Assembly (NCBI GenBank): GCA_030625445.1
Contig: DAOUQU010000002.1
Span: forward strand, 1 to 26,653
Direction of reading: 5' to 3'
Origin: Gammaproteobacteria bacterium
Lineage (GTDB): Bacteria > Pseudomonadota > Gammaproteobacteria > Chromatiales > Chromatiaceae
Length of the DNA: 26,653 nucleotides
The notes under the pieces were generated by a model. The model saw nothing but the letters and a program-made list of their open reading frames with translations. It was not told the origin of the DNA and did no database searches. Shown piece by piece: positions 5,767 through 13,606 of this stretch. The position numbers and the translations under genes were made by a program. Position 1 is the stretch's first letter. Each line of letters starts with the position of its first letter.

Positions 5767-8403
5767 TTACTCCTGCGGCTGAATCTGCTGCAGCACTGAT
5801 TCCTGAAGCAGACGCTGTTGCTTGTCGCTGAGCGGTTGATTGTTAACGTCGGTGATAAAAAAACTGTTGTCCACATCTGCGCCAATGGTGGCGACTTTTG
5901 CACTGCAAAGACGGATATTGCATTTGCTGAAGGCGAGCCCGATTTTTGCAAGCAGCCCCGGACGATTCGCCGCCATGATACGCATGATGGTTCTCTGTTT
6001 TGATTCATCCTGACTGAAGTTGATGCGTGTTTCCACATCGAAATGACGCGACTCCCTCGAGCGGAAATCCGAGCTGCTCACTCTCAGAGGTGCAGTCTCC
6101 TGCAGTCGCTGCAACAGTCGTTGTTTTATTTCATCCACCCGGATTTCACCGTCAACTGCAGAACCATCCTCCTCCAGCACCACAAAACTGTTGATGGTAA
6201 TGCCATCGTTGGCTGTCTCGATACGGGCATGTACGATATTCAGTCCAAGCTGATCCAGCAGCCCGGTTGTAATGGCGAAGAGATTATCCCGGTCTCGATC
6301 GATAATCAGGATTTCACTGCCGCCATGAGAGTCATTCGTTACGATATGCAGCTGTGGAGTCGTCTGACCAGCATGATCAAACAGCAGGGATGTCTGCCAC
6401 ACAATGCCGTCAACACTATTCTGCAGAAAGTAGTTGTCGCTTATGGAGTCCCAATGTGCGGTGATTCTGCTCTCGGCATAACGCTGCTGCAGTTGCTGCA
6501 TGGCCTGTTGCTTATTCTGTGCGATCTGACGGGCATTGCGTGTTTGTGCATCGATATCCGTGGTCAGCGCCAGGTGCGTCGACCTGTGCAGTTGTCCCAG
6601 CAGGGATCCTTTCCAGCTGTTCCAGCATTTTGGGTTGGTGGCGCGCATGTCGGCGACTGTCAACAGGTAGAGGTAGTCGAGGCGTTCCGGTGTCTCCACC
6701 TGCCGGGCGAATTCATGGATGACCGATGGATCTTCAATATCCCTGCGCTGGGCGGTCATGGACATCACAAGATGCGTGCGCACCAACCATGCAACCAGGC
6801 GGCTCTCTTCCTCATTGAGTCCGTGCTGGAGGCAAAAATTATAGGCCACCACCTCGCCAAGTTGGGAGTGATCGCCGCCGCGCCCCTTGGCAATATCATG
6901 GAAAAGCGCAGCCAGTATCAGCAGCTCCTGTCTGGGAATTCGTGCGATGACGTCAGAGCATAAGGGGAATTCATCATGATATTTGGCAACGGTAAAGCGT
7001 CTCAGGTTGCGGATCACAAAGAGTGTGTGGGTATCGACCGTGTAGACATGGAAGAGGTCATACTGCATTCTACCGACAATATTGGCAAAGTCCGGAATAT
7101 AGGCGGCGAGGATGCCGTAGCGGTTCATCCGGCGCAGTGCGTGGAAAACACCCTGCGGCTGCTTCAGAATCTCCAGAAAGAGCTGCTGCGCCTTGTGATT
7201 TGTTCGCAGCCTGGTGTCGATCAGATGCAGGTGCTCGCGAATCTGGCGAATGGTGGAGGCGCGCACTCCCTTGATGCTGCTGTCCTGCGTCATTAGAAGA
7301 AACAGCTCCAGCATGATAATCGGACGATGGCTGAAGAGCTGCTTGTCGCGCACTTCGAGGAAGCCGTTGCGCGTTTGAAAACGGTTGTTGATGATGCACG
7401 GCGGCTGCAGCTTGTTTTTCAGCAGAATGGTCTCCTGAAAATATTGCAGCAGCATCTCGTTGAGACGCTGCAGTTCAGTGACTGCAAGGTAATAGCGCTG
7501 CATGAACTTTTCGACACCCAGCTCGACATCATCATCTTCATAGCCAAACATGGTTGCAAGTGTGCGCTGATAGTCAAACAGCAGGCGGTCTTCCGCCCGT
7601 CCGGTCGTCATATGCAGGGCGAAGCGAACCCGCCACAGATGCGCCTCCTCCTTTTTCAGCGTTTGGTATTCGCTTTGTGTGAGAAAATGATGCTTCACCA
7701 GCCCTCTTAAAGAGGGAACGCAGAAATGGCGTTTGGCAACCCAGCCGATCATCTGCATGTCACGCAATCCTCCGGGGCCCTCCTTGACATTGGGTTCGAG
7801 TGAGTGGGCGGTGTCGTCATATTTGAGGTGACGCCGCTGCTGCTCCTGCCACTTGGCTTTGAAAAAGAGATCGGAGGGCCACATGTTTTGTGGTCCGGTC
7901 TGATCCAGCATTTGATCGACAAGTTCGATGTTGCCGCACAGAAAACGCGCCTCCATCAGATTTGTGGCGACAGTGATATCTTTTTTCGCTTCTTCACGAC
8001 ACTCCTGCAGGGTGCGTACGCTCTGCCCGACATACAGGCCGATATCCCACAGCAGCGTGATAAAGGATGAGAGCGCCATGGCCAGCTCTTCGTCATCCGA
8101 ATGACCCAGCAGAATCAGCAGGTCGATATCGGAAGCGGGATGCAGTTCACCCCGGCCGTAACCGCCGACGGCAGCAAGAGCGACATCCATCTGTTCTTCA
8201 ATGTGACGCTTCCACAGAGTCTGCAGCAGTGCATCAACCAGAGCGGCGCGGCCATTGACCAGTTCACGGATGGGAGCATTGTCGACAAACATCTTTTCAA
8301 GCTGTTCGCTGGCTTGCTTGAGGGCAGTGCGGATCTCTGCAACGTTAGAGCCGGCCTTGTCAACAGCTGCGAGCATCTGTTGCTGAATGGTTGAAATTGT
8401 CAT
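5767..8403 (-). CDS. glnD: GlnD, PII uridylyltransferase/uridylyl-removing enzyme
   Basis: A protein of 878 residues, typical for GlnD, the nitrogen sensor that uridylylates PII when glutamine is low and deuridylylates it when glutamine is high. The nucleotidyltransferase motif GGYGRGELHPASDIDLLIL lies at about 80-98 with the catalytic Asp pair D92/D94; the HD hydrolase signature AALFHDIAKGRGGDHSQLG is mid-protein; two ACT domains fill the C-terminus (ILIIDRDRDNLFAITTGLLD and TIMRIMAANRPGLLAKIGLAF). The start is placed at the ATG at 8403, overlapping the map stop as TGATG; a longer frame to 8469 would add 22 uncharacteristic residues lying inside map. The map-glnD arrangement is common in gammaproteobacteria. 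The 3' end abuts the heptamer array. Confidence 0.96.
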   Translation of the reverse strand: MTISTIQQQMLAAVDKAGSNVAEIRTALKQASEQLEKMFVDNAPIRELVNGRAALVDALLQTLWKRHIEEQMDVALAAVGGYGRGELHPASDIDLLILLGHSDDEELAMALSSFITLLWDIGLYVGQSVRTLQECREEAKKDITVATNLMEARFLCGNIELVDQMLDQTGPQNMWPSDLFFKAKWQEQQRRHLKYDDTAHSLEPNVKEGPGGLRDMQMIGWVAKRHFCVPSLRGLVKHHFLTQSEYQTLKKEEAHLWRVRFALHMTTGRAEDRLLFDYQRTLATMFGYEDDDVELGVEKFMQRYYLAVTELQRLNEMLLQYFQETILLKNKLQPPCIINNRFQTRNGFLEVRDKQLFSHRPIIMLELFLLMTQDSSIKGVRASTIRQIREHLHLIDTRLRTNHKAQQLFLEILKQPQGVFHALRRMNRYGILAAYIPDFANIVGRMQYDLFHVYTVDTHTLFVIRNLRRFTVAKYHDEFPLCSDVIARIPRQELLILAALFHDIAKGRGGDHSQLGEVVAYNFCLQHGLNEEESRLVAWLVRTHLVMSMTAQRRDIEDPSVIHEFARQVETPERLDYLYLLTVADMRATNPKCWNSWKGSLLGQLHRSTHLALTTDIDAQTRNARQIAQNKQQAMQQLQQRYAESRITAHWDSISDNYFLQNSVDGIVWQTSLLFDHAGQTTPQLHIVTNDSHGGSEILIIDRDRDNLFAITTGLLDQLGLNIVHARIETANDGITINSFVVLEEDGSAVDGEIRVDEIKQRLLQRLQETAPLRVSSSDFRSRESRHFDVETRINFSQDESKQRTIMRIMAANRPGLLAKIGLAFSKCNIRLCSAKVATIGADVDNSFFITDVNNQPLSDKQQRLLQESVLQQIQPQE

Positions 8404-9164
8404 CACTCTTCGTCCCGCAGAGTCAGCACTTCGTGGCCGCCTTCCGTGACCAGCAGGGTATGCTCCCACTGGGCAGAGAGCTTACGATCCTTGGTGACAA
8501 CGGTCCATTGGTCCGGCAGCAGCCTGATTGGCGCCTTGCCGGCGTTGATCATGGGCTCGATGGTAAAACACATGCCGGCGCGCAACTCCATGCCGGTTCC
8601 GGGTTTCCCATAGTGCATCACCTGCGGATCTTCATGAAAATTTCGTCCAATTCCGTGTCCGCAATACTCACGCACTACCGAAAAACCAGCGGTTTCGGCA
8701 AGTTGCTGAATCGCATGACCAATATCTCCAAGCCTGACGCCGGGTTCGACCAGATCGATGCCCCGCCACATGGCGTCCTGTGTCGTTTGTATCAGACGTC
8801 TGGCGAGTACCGAGGCCTTGCCGACGGGAAACATCTTGCTGGTATCACCGTGAAAGCCATCCTTGATCACCGTGATGTCAATATTGACGATATCGCCGTT
8901 TTTGAGTTTTTTACCACCCGGAATCCCATGGCAGACCTGGTGATTGACCGAAGTGCAGATCGATTTGGGAAAACCGTGATAGTTCAGAGGAGCGGGGATC
9001 GCCTGCTGTTGATTAACAATATAGTCATGACAGATGCGATCCAGCTCATCCGTGGTGACGCCGGGGAGAACATGGGGTTCGATCATCTCCAGCACCTCGG
9101 CAGCCAGGCGGCCGGCAATACGCATTTTTTCGATCTCTTCCATTGTCTTGATGGTGACGGGCAT
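8403..9164 (-). CDS. map: Methionine aminopeptidase type I
   Basis: A protein of 253 residues that removes the initiator methionine from nascent proteins. All five metal ligands are present at D96, D107, H170, E203 and E234, one less than the E. coli numbers throughout, and the NIDITVIKDGFHGDTSKMF and YCGHGIGRNFHE segments are standard. The start at 9164 gives the usual MPVTIKTMEEIEKMRIAG N-terminus with GGA about 10 bases upstream; an in-frame ATG at 9236 would add 24 uncharacteristic residues and run into the rpsB promoter. It is divergent from rpsB and probably cotranscribed with glnD, whose start overlaps its stop. Confidence 0.96.
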   Translation of the reverse strand: MPVTIKTMEEIEKMRIAGRLAAEVLEMIEPHVLPGVTTDELDRICHDYIVNQQQAIPAPLNYHGFPKSICTSVNHQVCHGIPGGKKLKNGDIVNIDITVIKDGFHGDTSKMFPVGKASVLARRLIQTTQDAMWRGIDLVEPGVRLGDIGHAIQQLAETAGFSVVREYCGHGIGRNFHEDPQVMHYGKPGTGMELRAGMCFTIEPMINAGKAPIRLLPDQWTVVTKDRKLSAQWEHTLLVTEGGHEVLTLRDEE

Positions 9165-9188
9165 GGCGCATTCCGAATGAGTAATTGA

Positions 9189-9217
9189 TTGAGTTAAAGT
9201 GCGCATTATGCTATAAA
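9189..9217 (+). promoter_or_regulatory. Probable sigma-70 promoter of rpsB
   Basis: A TTGAGT -35 box (9189-9194) and a TATAAA -10 box (9212-9217) are separated by exactly 17 bases. The bases after the -10 (ACGCGCCC) form a GC-rich discriminator, a feature of stringently controlled translation genes. This would give a leader of about 130 bases before rpsB. The prediction is by eye; a map promoter may overlap it on the other strand. Confidence 0.6.
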
Positions 9218-9245
9218 ACGCGCCCTTGCAGATCAACTATCGATT

Positions 9246-9357
9246 TGTGAGGAAATTCACACATGTGTCGACACAGCAGCCGGGTGCCCTGATTTTTGAA
9301 ATGAGGGGTTGGTTTGCTGGGGCCCATGGAAGCCGAACCCAAAACCGGAGTTAACCA
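9246..9357 (+). promoter_or_regulatory. Structured rpsB 5' leader (candidate S2 autoregulatory region)
   Basis: The leader can form several hairpins: TGTGA/TCACA (9246-9261); the perfect palindrome GTGTCGACAC (9265-9274); and an outer CAGCA/TGCTG pairing (9274-9319) enclosing a hairpin in which CCCTGATTT pairs with AAATGAGGG apart from one G-G mismatch (9287-9307). GGAG at 9347-9350 is well placed as the ribosome binding site. In E. coli, S2 represses rpsB-tsf through the rpsB leader, so a similar role is likely but not shown here. Confidence 0.45.
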
Positions 9358-10290
9358 ATGTCAAATATTAGTATGCGCCAAATGCTCGAGGCAGGCGTAC
9401 ATTTTGGTCATCAGACCAGATACTGGAATCCAAAGATGTCACCCTACATCTTCGGACACCGCAACAAGATCCACATCATCAACCTGGAGCAGACGCTGCC
9501 GCTGTTCAATGACGCCATGAACTTTCTTGGCACCCTTGCAGCCAATGGCGGAAAAATTCTGTTTGTCGGCACCAAGCGCGCAGCGCAGGATGTCATTCGC
9601 GAAGAGGCGGAGCGTTGCGCTATGCCCTATGTGAACCACCGCTGGCTTGGCGGTATGCTGACAAACTACAAAACCATTCGTCAGTCGATCAATCGTCTCA
9701 AGGAGATCGAGTCGATGGAAGCGGATGGCACCCTTGAGAGTCGCTTCAACAAGAAAGAGGCTCTCAACATGACGCGTGAGAAGATCAAGCTTGATCGCAG
9801 TCTCGGTGGCATCAAGGATATGGGCGGCGTGCCTGATGCACTCTTTGTCGTCGATACCGGTCACGAGGATATTGCCGTGCTTGAAGCGAAGAAGCTCGGC
9901 ATTCCTGTTATCGGCGTTGTCGATACCAATAATGATCCTGACAGTATCGATTACGTAATTCCCGGTAATGACGATGCTATTCGCGCCGTTCAGCTCTATG
10001 TCCAGGGTGCTGCTGCTGCAGTTCTCGAGGGACGTGCGAGCGCTGCAATGGTTGCAGCTGCAGGTAATCCGGAAGAGAGCAAGGCTGCGGCAAAACCTGC
10101 AAAAGCTGAAAAGCCAGCGGAAGCAAAAGCTGAGAAACCTGTTGAAGCTGAAAAGCCAGCGGAAGCAGAAGCTGAGAAACCTGCTAAAGCAGCTGCATCT
10201 GAAAAACCGGCTGAAACTGCAGCACCAGAAGAAGCCGCTGCACCGGCAGATACCGCAGAAGCAACTGAATCCAAGACTGAATCCAAGTAA
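9358..10290 (+). CDS. rpsB: 30S ribosomal protein S2 with extended C-terminal tail
   Basis: Ribosomal protein S2 of 310 residues. The first 225-240 residues are a standard S2 (MRQMLEAGVHFGHQTRYWNP, KILFVGTKRAAQDVI, RWLGGMLTNYKTIRQSI, GIPVIGVVDTNNDPD). The last 70 or so residues are a low-complexity Ala/Glu/Lys/Pro tail absent from E. coli S2 (about 241 residues). Part of the tail is encoded by two copies of a 42-bp unit at 10105-10146 and 10147-10188. S2 binds the head-body junction of the 30S subunit and helps recruit S1; the tail's role is unknown. It is the first gene of the cluster, with a good ribosome binding site, and is followed by a palindromic repeat before tsf. Confidence 0.97.
   Translation: MSNISMRQMLEAGVHFGHQTRYWNPKMSPYIFGHRNKIHIINLEQTLPLFNDAMNFLGTLAANGGKILFVGTKRAAQDVIREEAERCAMPYVNHRWLGGMLTNYKTIRQSINRLKEIESMEADGTLESRFNKKEALNMTREKIKLDRSLGGIKDMGGVPDALFVVDTGHEDIAVLEAKKLGIPVIGVVDTNNDPDSIDYVIPGNDDAIRAVQLYVQGAAAAVLEGRASAAMVAAAGNPEESKAAAKPAKAEKPAEAKAEKPVEAEKPAEAEAEKPAKAAASEKPAETAAPEEAAAPADTAEATESKTESK
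10105..10188 (+). repeat. Two 42-bp tandem units inside the rpsB tail
   Basis: Both units start GCTGAAAAGCCAGCGGAAGC and differ at only a few positions. Each encodes a 14-residue block (AEKPAEAKAEKPVE and AEKPAEAEAEKPAK). This is a recent in-frame duplication that lengthens the S2 tail. Confidence 0.9.
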
Positions 10291-10306
10291 CAATATCGGG
10301 TTTCAA

Positions 10307-10371
10307 CTACGCAACACACTGACTACACGGAAAATTGATAGCTCATTCCGTGTGGTCAGTGTGTTCCGTGG
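10307..10371 (+). repeat. Palindromic repeat in the rpsB-tsf gap, CACGGA family
   Basis: The arms are about 26 bp each (10307-10332 and 10346-10371), with a loop of about 13 bases. Of the three departures from perfect complementarity, two are T-G pairs when read as plus-strand RNA and one is C-C. The right arm ends TGTGTTCCGTGG, as in the copies at 17355-17383 and 20487-20554. There is no U-tract, so it is not a standard terminator, but a strong hairpin between rpsB and tsf could lower tsf expression or protect the rpsB mRNA end. Confidence 0.85.
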
Positions 10372-10426
10372 TTAAAAGAGTTAGCAGGGTTTATTAGATC
10401 CAAATTTTTCAAGGGGTAAAGAGAAC

Positions 10427-11308
10427 ATGGCGATTACAGCCTCTCAGGTTAAAGAGCTGCGCGAACGTACCGGCGCGGGCATGATGGAGTGTAAGAAAAT
10501 GCTGCAGGAGACCGATGGCGACATCGAAGCAGCGATTGAAATGATGCGTAAATCCGGACAGGCCAAGGCGGCCAAGAAGGCGGGTCGTATCGCAGCCGAT
10601 GGTCTGGTTGTGATTACTGCATCTGAAGATGGAAAATCTGCTGCTATGGCAGAGATCAACTGTGAAACAGATTTTGTTGCAAAGGATGAGAGTTTCTCCT
10701 CCTTTGCCGGCGCAGTCGCTGCACGGGTTCTCAATTCCGATGTAGACGATGTGGACGCACTGGTGCAGCAGCCGCTGCACGATGGGGAAGAGACGACGAT
10801 TGAGACCACACGTGAAAATCTGATCTCCAAGATTGGTGAAAATATCTCTGTGCGTCGTTTCGTGCGCGTCGCTTCCAGCGGCAGCATCTACAGCTACCGT
10901 CATGGTGTGCGTATCGGTGTTGTTGTTGATATGGAAGGCGGCGATGCAGAGCTCGGTCGTGGTATTGCCATGCATATTGCTGCAAGCAATCCGGTGTGCG
11001 TCTCCGAGGCGGAAGTTCCGGCAGATACACTGGCGAAGGAGCGTGAGATTTTCCGTGCGCAGGCGCTGGAGAGCGGCAAGCCGGAAAATATCGTTGACAA
11101 GATCATCGAAGGCCGCGTGCGCAAATATCTGCAGGAGGTGACCCTGAACGGGCAGCCTTATGTGATCGATCCTGATACGACTGTCGGCAAAATGCTTGAA
11201 AAGGCGGGCGCTACAGTGATCAGCTTCACCCGTTTTGAGGTGGGTGAGGGAATCGAGAAAAAGCAGGAGGATTTTGCTGCCGAAGTCATGGCGCAGATCA
11301 ACGCTTGA
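10427..11308 (+). CDS. tsf: Elongation factor Ts
   Basis: A protein of 293 residues, near the usual gammaproteobacterial length. The N-terminal UBA-like domain (VKELRERTGAGMMECKKML) and the conserved CETDFVAKDESF segment contacting EF-Tu are clear, as is the C-terminal GKMLEKAGATVISFTRFEVGEG. EF-Ts exchanges GDP for GTP on EF-Tu. AAGGGG about 12 bases before the ATG is the ribosome binding site. It lies 136 bp after rpsB, across a palindromic repeat. Confidence 0.97.
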   Translation: MAITASQVKELRERTGAGMMECKKMLQETDGDIEAAIEMMRKSGQAKAAKKAGRIAADGLVVITASEDGKSAAMAEINCETDFVAKDESFSSFAGAVAARVLNSDVDDVDALVQQPLHDGEETTIETTRENLISKIGENISVRRFVRVASSGSIYSYRHGVRIGVVVDMEGGDAELGRGIAMHIAASNPVCVSEAEVPADTLAKEREIFRAQALESGKPENIVDKIIEGRVRKYLQEVTLNGQPYVIDPDTTVGKMLEKAGATVISFTRFEVGEGIEKKQEDFAAEVMAQINA

Positions 11309-11325
11309 TTATTCCAAGGGATTTT

Positions 11326-11491
11326 TACCACGAAAGAGAAGAAAGAACACGAAAACTCCTCGTTCCCATGCTCCAGCGTGGGAATGTAGACCTGATTCAG
11401 AGATAACTTCATATGCATTCCCACCGGGGACGGTGGGAACGAGATAATGGACTAATCAACTGTTCGTGCTTTTCGTCTCTTTCGTGGTTAA
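11326..11491. repeat. Nested palindromic repeat in the tsf-pyrH gap
   Basis: The outer arms belong to the CACGAAA family: ACCACGAAAGAGA begins the left arm (11326-11355), and its inverted partner ends in TCTCTTTCGTGGTT (11463-11491). Between them lies a second palindrome at 11360-11442, bounded by TCGTTCCCA and TGGGAACGA, with inner GTGGGAATG/CATTCCCAC arms. That inner unit can fold as one long stem or as two local hairpins. The arrangement looks like one repeat inserted into the loop of another. The 242-bp gap between tsf and pyrH contains no gene. Confidence 0.85.
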
Positions 11492-11512
11492 TCTTTTTTG
11501 GTGGTTTTCAGG

Positions 11513-11518
11513 TATAAT
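11513..11518 (+). promoter_or_regulatory. Possible -10 box of a pyrH promoter
   Basis: A perfect TATAAT lies 32 bases before the pyrH ATG, just downstream of the nested repeat. No convincing -35 is seen at 16-18 bases upstream, so this is only a candidate internal promoter. Confidence 0.3.
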
Positions 11519-11550
11519 TTTGCGCAATCTTCGGGACCGGATTCACCACC

Positions 11551-12267
11551 ATGAATAAACCGCTCAAGCGAATTCTGCTCAAGCTGTCAGGCGAGGCCCT
11601 GATGGGTGGTGGCGATTTCGGTATCGAACCGCAGGTGCTGCAGTGTCTGGCTGCTGATATCAAGGCGATATCCGAAGCTGGCGTCGAAGTTGGCGTCGTC
11701 ATCGGCGGCGGAAATATCTTTCGCGGTGCCGGCCTGGTGCAGAGCGGTATCAATCGCGTCACCGGTGACCACATGGGTATGCTGGCGACAGTGATGAACT
11801 CCCTGGCCATGCACGACTTTTTGCGTCGTGCCGGCGTCAACAGCCGCGTCTTCTCCGCCATGCGCATCGACCAGATGTGTGAACACTACAGCCGTGATCG
11901 TGCTGTTGGTTTTCTTCAGCAGGGCGGCGTGGCGATTTTTTCTGCCGGAACCGGAAACCCCTTTTTCACGACTGATTCAGCTGCCGCTCTGCGTGCGATT
12001 GAGATTGGCGCCGATCTGCTTATCAAGGCGACCAAGGTCGATGGAGTCTATTCGGCAGATCCGGTGAGCAATCCTGATGCTGAATTCTATGCGGCACTCG
12101 ATTATGACCGCATATTGAGAGAAAACCTCGGGGTGATGGATTTGACGGCGATCCTGCTGTGCAGAGATCATGATCTGCCACTGCGTGTTATGAATATCAA
12201 TGACGAGGGTGCACTGTCGCGCCTGATTGGTGGAGAGTCTGTCGGTACTCTGGTACACAACGGATAA
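11551..12267 (+). CDS. pyrH: UMP kinase
   Basis: A protein of 238 residues of the amino acid kinase fold that phosphorylates UMP to UDP. Conserved segments are RILLKLSGEALMG, VGVVIGGGNIFRG, the DHMGMLATVMNSLAM helix, GTGNPFFTTDSAAALRAIEI and LIKATKVDGVYSADP. It feeds UTP/CTP synthesis, including CTP for CdsA downstream. It follows the repeat-filled tsf gap and precedes frr by 29 bp. Confidence 0.97.
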   Translation: MNKPLKRILLKLSGEALMGGGDFGIEPQVLQCLAADIKAISEAGVEVGVVIGGGNIFRGAGLVQSGINRVTGDHMGMLATVMNSLAMHDFLRRAGVNSRVFSAMRIDQMCEHYSRDRAVGFLQQGGVAIFSAGTGNPFFTTDSAAALRAIEIGADLLIKATKVDGVYSADPVSNPDAEFYAALDYDRILRENLGVMDLTAILLCRDHDLPLRVMNINDEGALSRLIGGESVGTLVHNG

Positions 12268-12296
12268 TCCTGAAAAAACAGAATGATTGAAATACG

Positions 12297-12854
12297 ATGA
12301 TTGATGAGATAAAAAGAGATGCAGCTGACCGCATGGGAAAAAGTGTCCATGCGTTTGAAGGTGCACTGACAAAACTGCGCACCGGTCGTGCGCATCCCAG
12401 CCTGCTCGAACAGATTGTTGTCCCCTATTATGGTACAGATACGCCATTGAGGCAGGTAGCAAATATCTCTGTTGAGGATGCCCGTACGCTGCTGGTCCAA
12501 CCCTTCGAGCAGACGATGGTCAAGGCCGTCGAGAAGGCGATCATGGAGTCTGATCTGGGGCTTAATCCAAATACGGCTGGAAATGTCATGCGCATCCCAC
12601 TGCCGCCGCTGACCGAAGAGAGACGCCGGGATATGACCCGTGTGGTACGACACGAGGGTGAGCAGGCGCGTGTCGCAGTGCGCAATATTCGTCGTGATGC
12701 CAACAGCGATCTCAAGGAGTTGCTCAAGGAGAAGCTGATCACCGAAGATGATGATCGGCGTGGGCAGGAGATTATCCAGAAATTGACGGATCAGCATGTC
12801 AAGGAGATCGATCAGCGTCTTGAAGTCAAGGAAGAAGAGTTGATGTCCTTCTGA
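12297..12854 (+). CDS. frr: Ribosome recycling factor
   Basis: A protein of exactly 185 residues, as in E. coli. Typical segments are MGKSVHAFEGALTKLRTGRAHPSLLEQIVVPYYG, NPNTAGNVMRIPLPPLTEERR and the long C-terminal helix with DDDRRGQEIIQKLTD. With EF-G it splits post-termination ribosomes. The ATG at 12297 gives MIDEIKRDA; the ribosome binding site is weak. The stop is 11 bases before the uppS start. Confidence 0.97.
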   Translation: MIDEIKRDAADRMGKSVHAFEGALTKLRTGRAHPSLLEQIVVPYYGTDTPLRQVANISVEDARTLLVQPFEQTMVKAVEKAIMESDLGLNPNTAGNVMRIPLPPLTEERRRDMTRVVRHEGEQARVAVRNIRRDANSDLKELLKEKLITEDDDRRGQEIIQKLTDQHVKEIDQRLEVKEEELMSF

Positions 12855-12865
12855 GTCCCTGAAGA

Positions 12866-13606
12866 GTGTCTGATAACGTTCAATTTTCTGCACTGCCGCA
12901 CCATGTTGCAATCGTCATGGATGGCAATGGACGCTGGGCAAAACAGAAAAAGAAACCGCGCACATTTGGTCACCAGGCAGGATCCAGGCTGTTGCATGCA
13001 ATTGTCGAAGAGAGTAAAAATCTGGGAATCCAGGTCCTGACGGTTTTTGCCTTCTCCAGTGAAAACTGGAAACGACCGGAACAGGAGAGCTCTTTTTTGA
13101 TGGGGCTCTTCATCAAGGTGATGCAGCGTGAGATCAACGAACTGCACAGCAACCATATTCAGGTGCGCTTTATCGGCGACAGATCCGTACTCTCGGAGAC
13201 GCTGCAGCAGGTTATCGATAGTGCTGAGAAGTTGACGGCAGAGAATCACAAAATGGTGCTGCAGATTGCCCTCTCCTATAGCGGGCAATGGGATATTGCT
13301 ACAGCAGCACGCAGTATCGCTGAAAAAGTAGCAGGTGGTGAACTTGCCGCAGCTGATGTAGATGAGCAGCGCTTTGCTGCAGAGTTGAGTTTTTCGGATC
13401 TTCCGGATGTCGATTTTTTTATCCGTACCGGTGGAGAGCTGCGCATCAGCAATTTTATTCTATGGCAGGCGGCCTACGCCGAGCTCTATTTTACCGATGT
13501 ACTCTGGCCTGACTTTTCGGTTCAGGAGTATCGCAAGGCGATTAAGGAGTATGCCTTCAGACAGCGCCGCTTCGGGCGCACGGGCGAGCAGGTCACGGCA
13601 AGCTGA
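12866..13606 (+). CDS. uppS: Undecaprenyl diphosphate synthase (cis-prenyltransferase)
   Basis: A protein of 246 residues that condenses IPP onto farnesyl-PP to make the C55 lipid carrier for peptidoglycan and O-antigen. The P-loop motif HVAIVMDGNGRWA has the catalytic Asp at D19; VFAFSSENWKRP and the C-terminal TGGELRISNFILWQAAYAELYFTD are also present (the family more often has TSGE). The start is a GTG at 12866; an in-frame stop lies two codons upstream and no ATG precedes the essential motif. The stop overlaps the cdsA ATG as TGATG. Confidence 0.96.
   Translation: MSDNVQFSALPHHVAIVMDGNGRWAKQKKKPRTFGHQAGSRLLHAIVEESKNLGIQVLTVFAFSSENWKRPEQESSFLMGLFIKVMQREINELHSNHIQVRFIGDRSVLSETLQQVIDSAEKLTAENHKMVLQIALSYSGQWDIATAARSIAEKVAGGELAAADVDEQRFAAELSFSDLPDVDFFIRTGGELRISNFILWQAAYAELYFTDVLWPDFSVQEYRKAIKEYAFRQRRFGRTGEQVTAS

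Noticed and set aside
8391..9188. Open frame of 265 codons opposite map
   Set aside because: It mirrors the map gene, whose metal ligands are all intact; the antisense product has no recognisable domain.
9439..10293. Cys/Phe-rich open frame opposite rpsB
   Set aside because: Its odd composition is the antisense reading of the low-complexity S2 tail and body.
10346..10380. Rho-independent terminator after rpsB
   Set aside because: The hairpin is strong but there is no U-tract after it, and the sequence belongs to a dispersed palindrome family.
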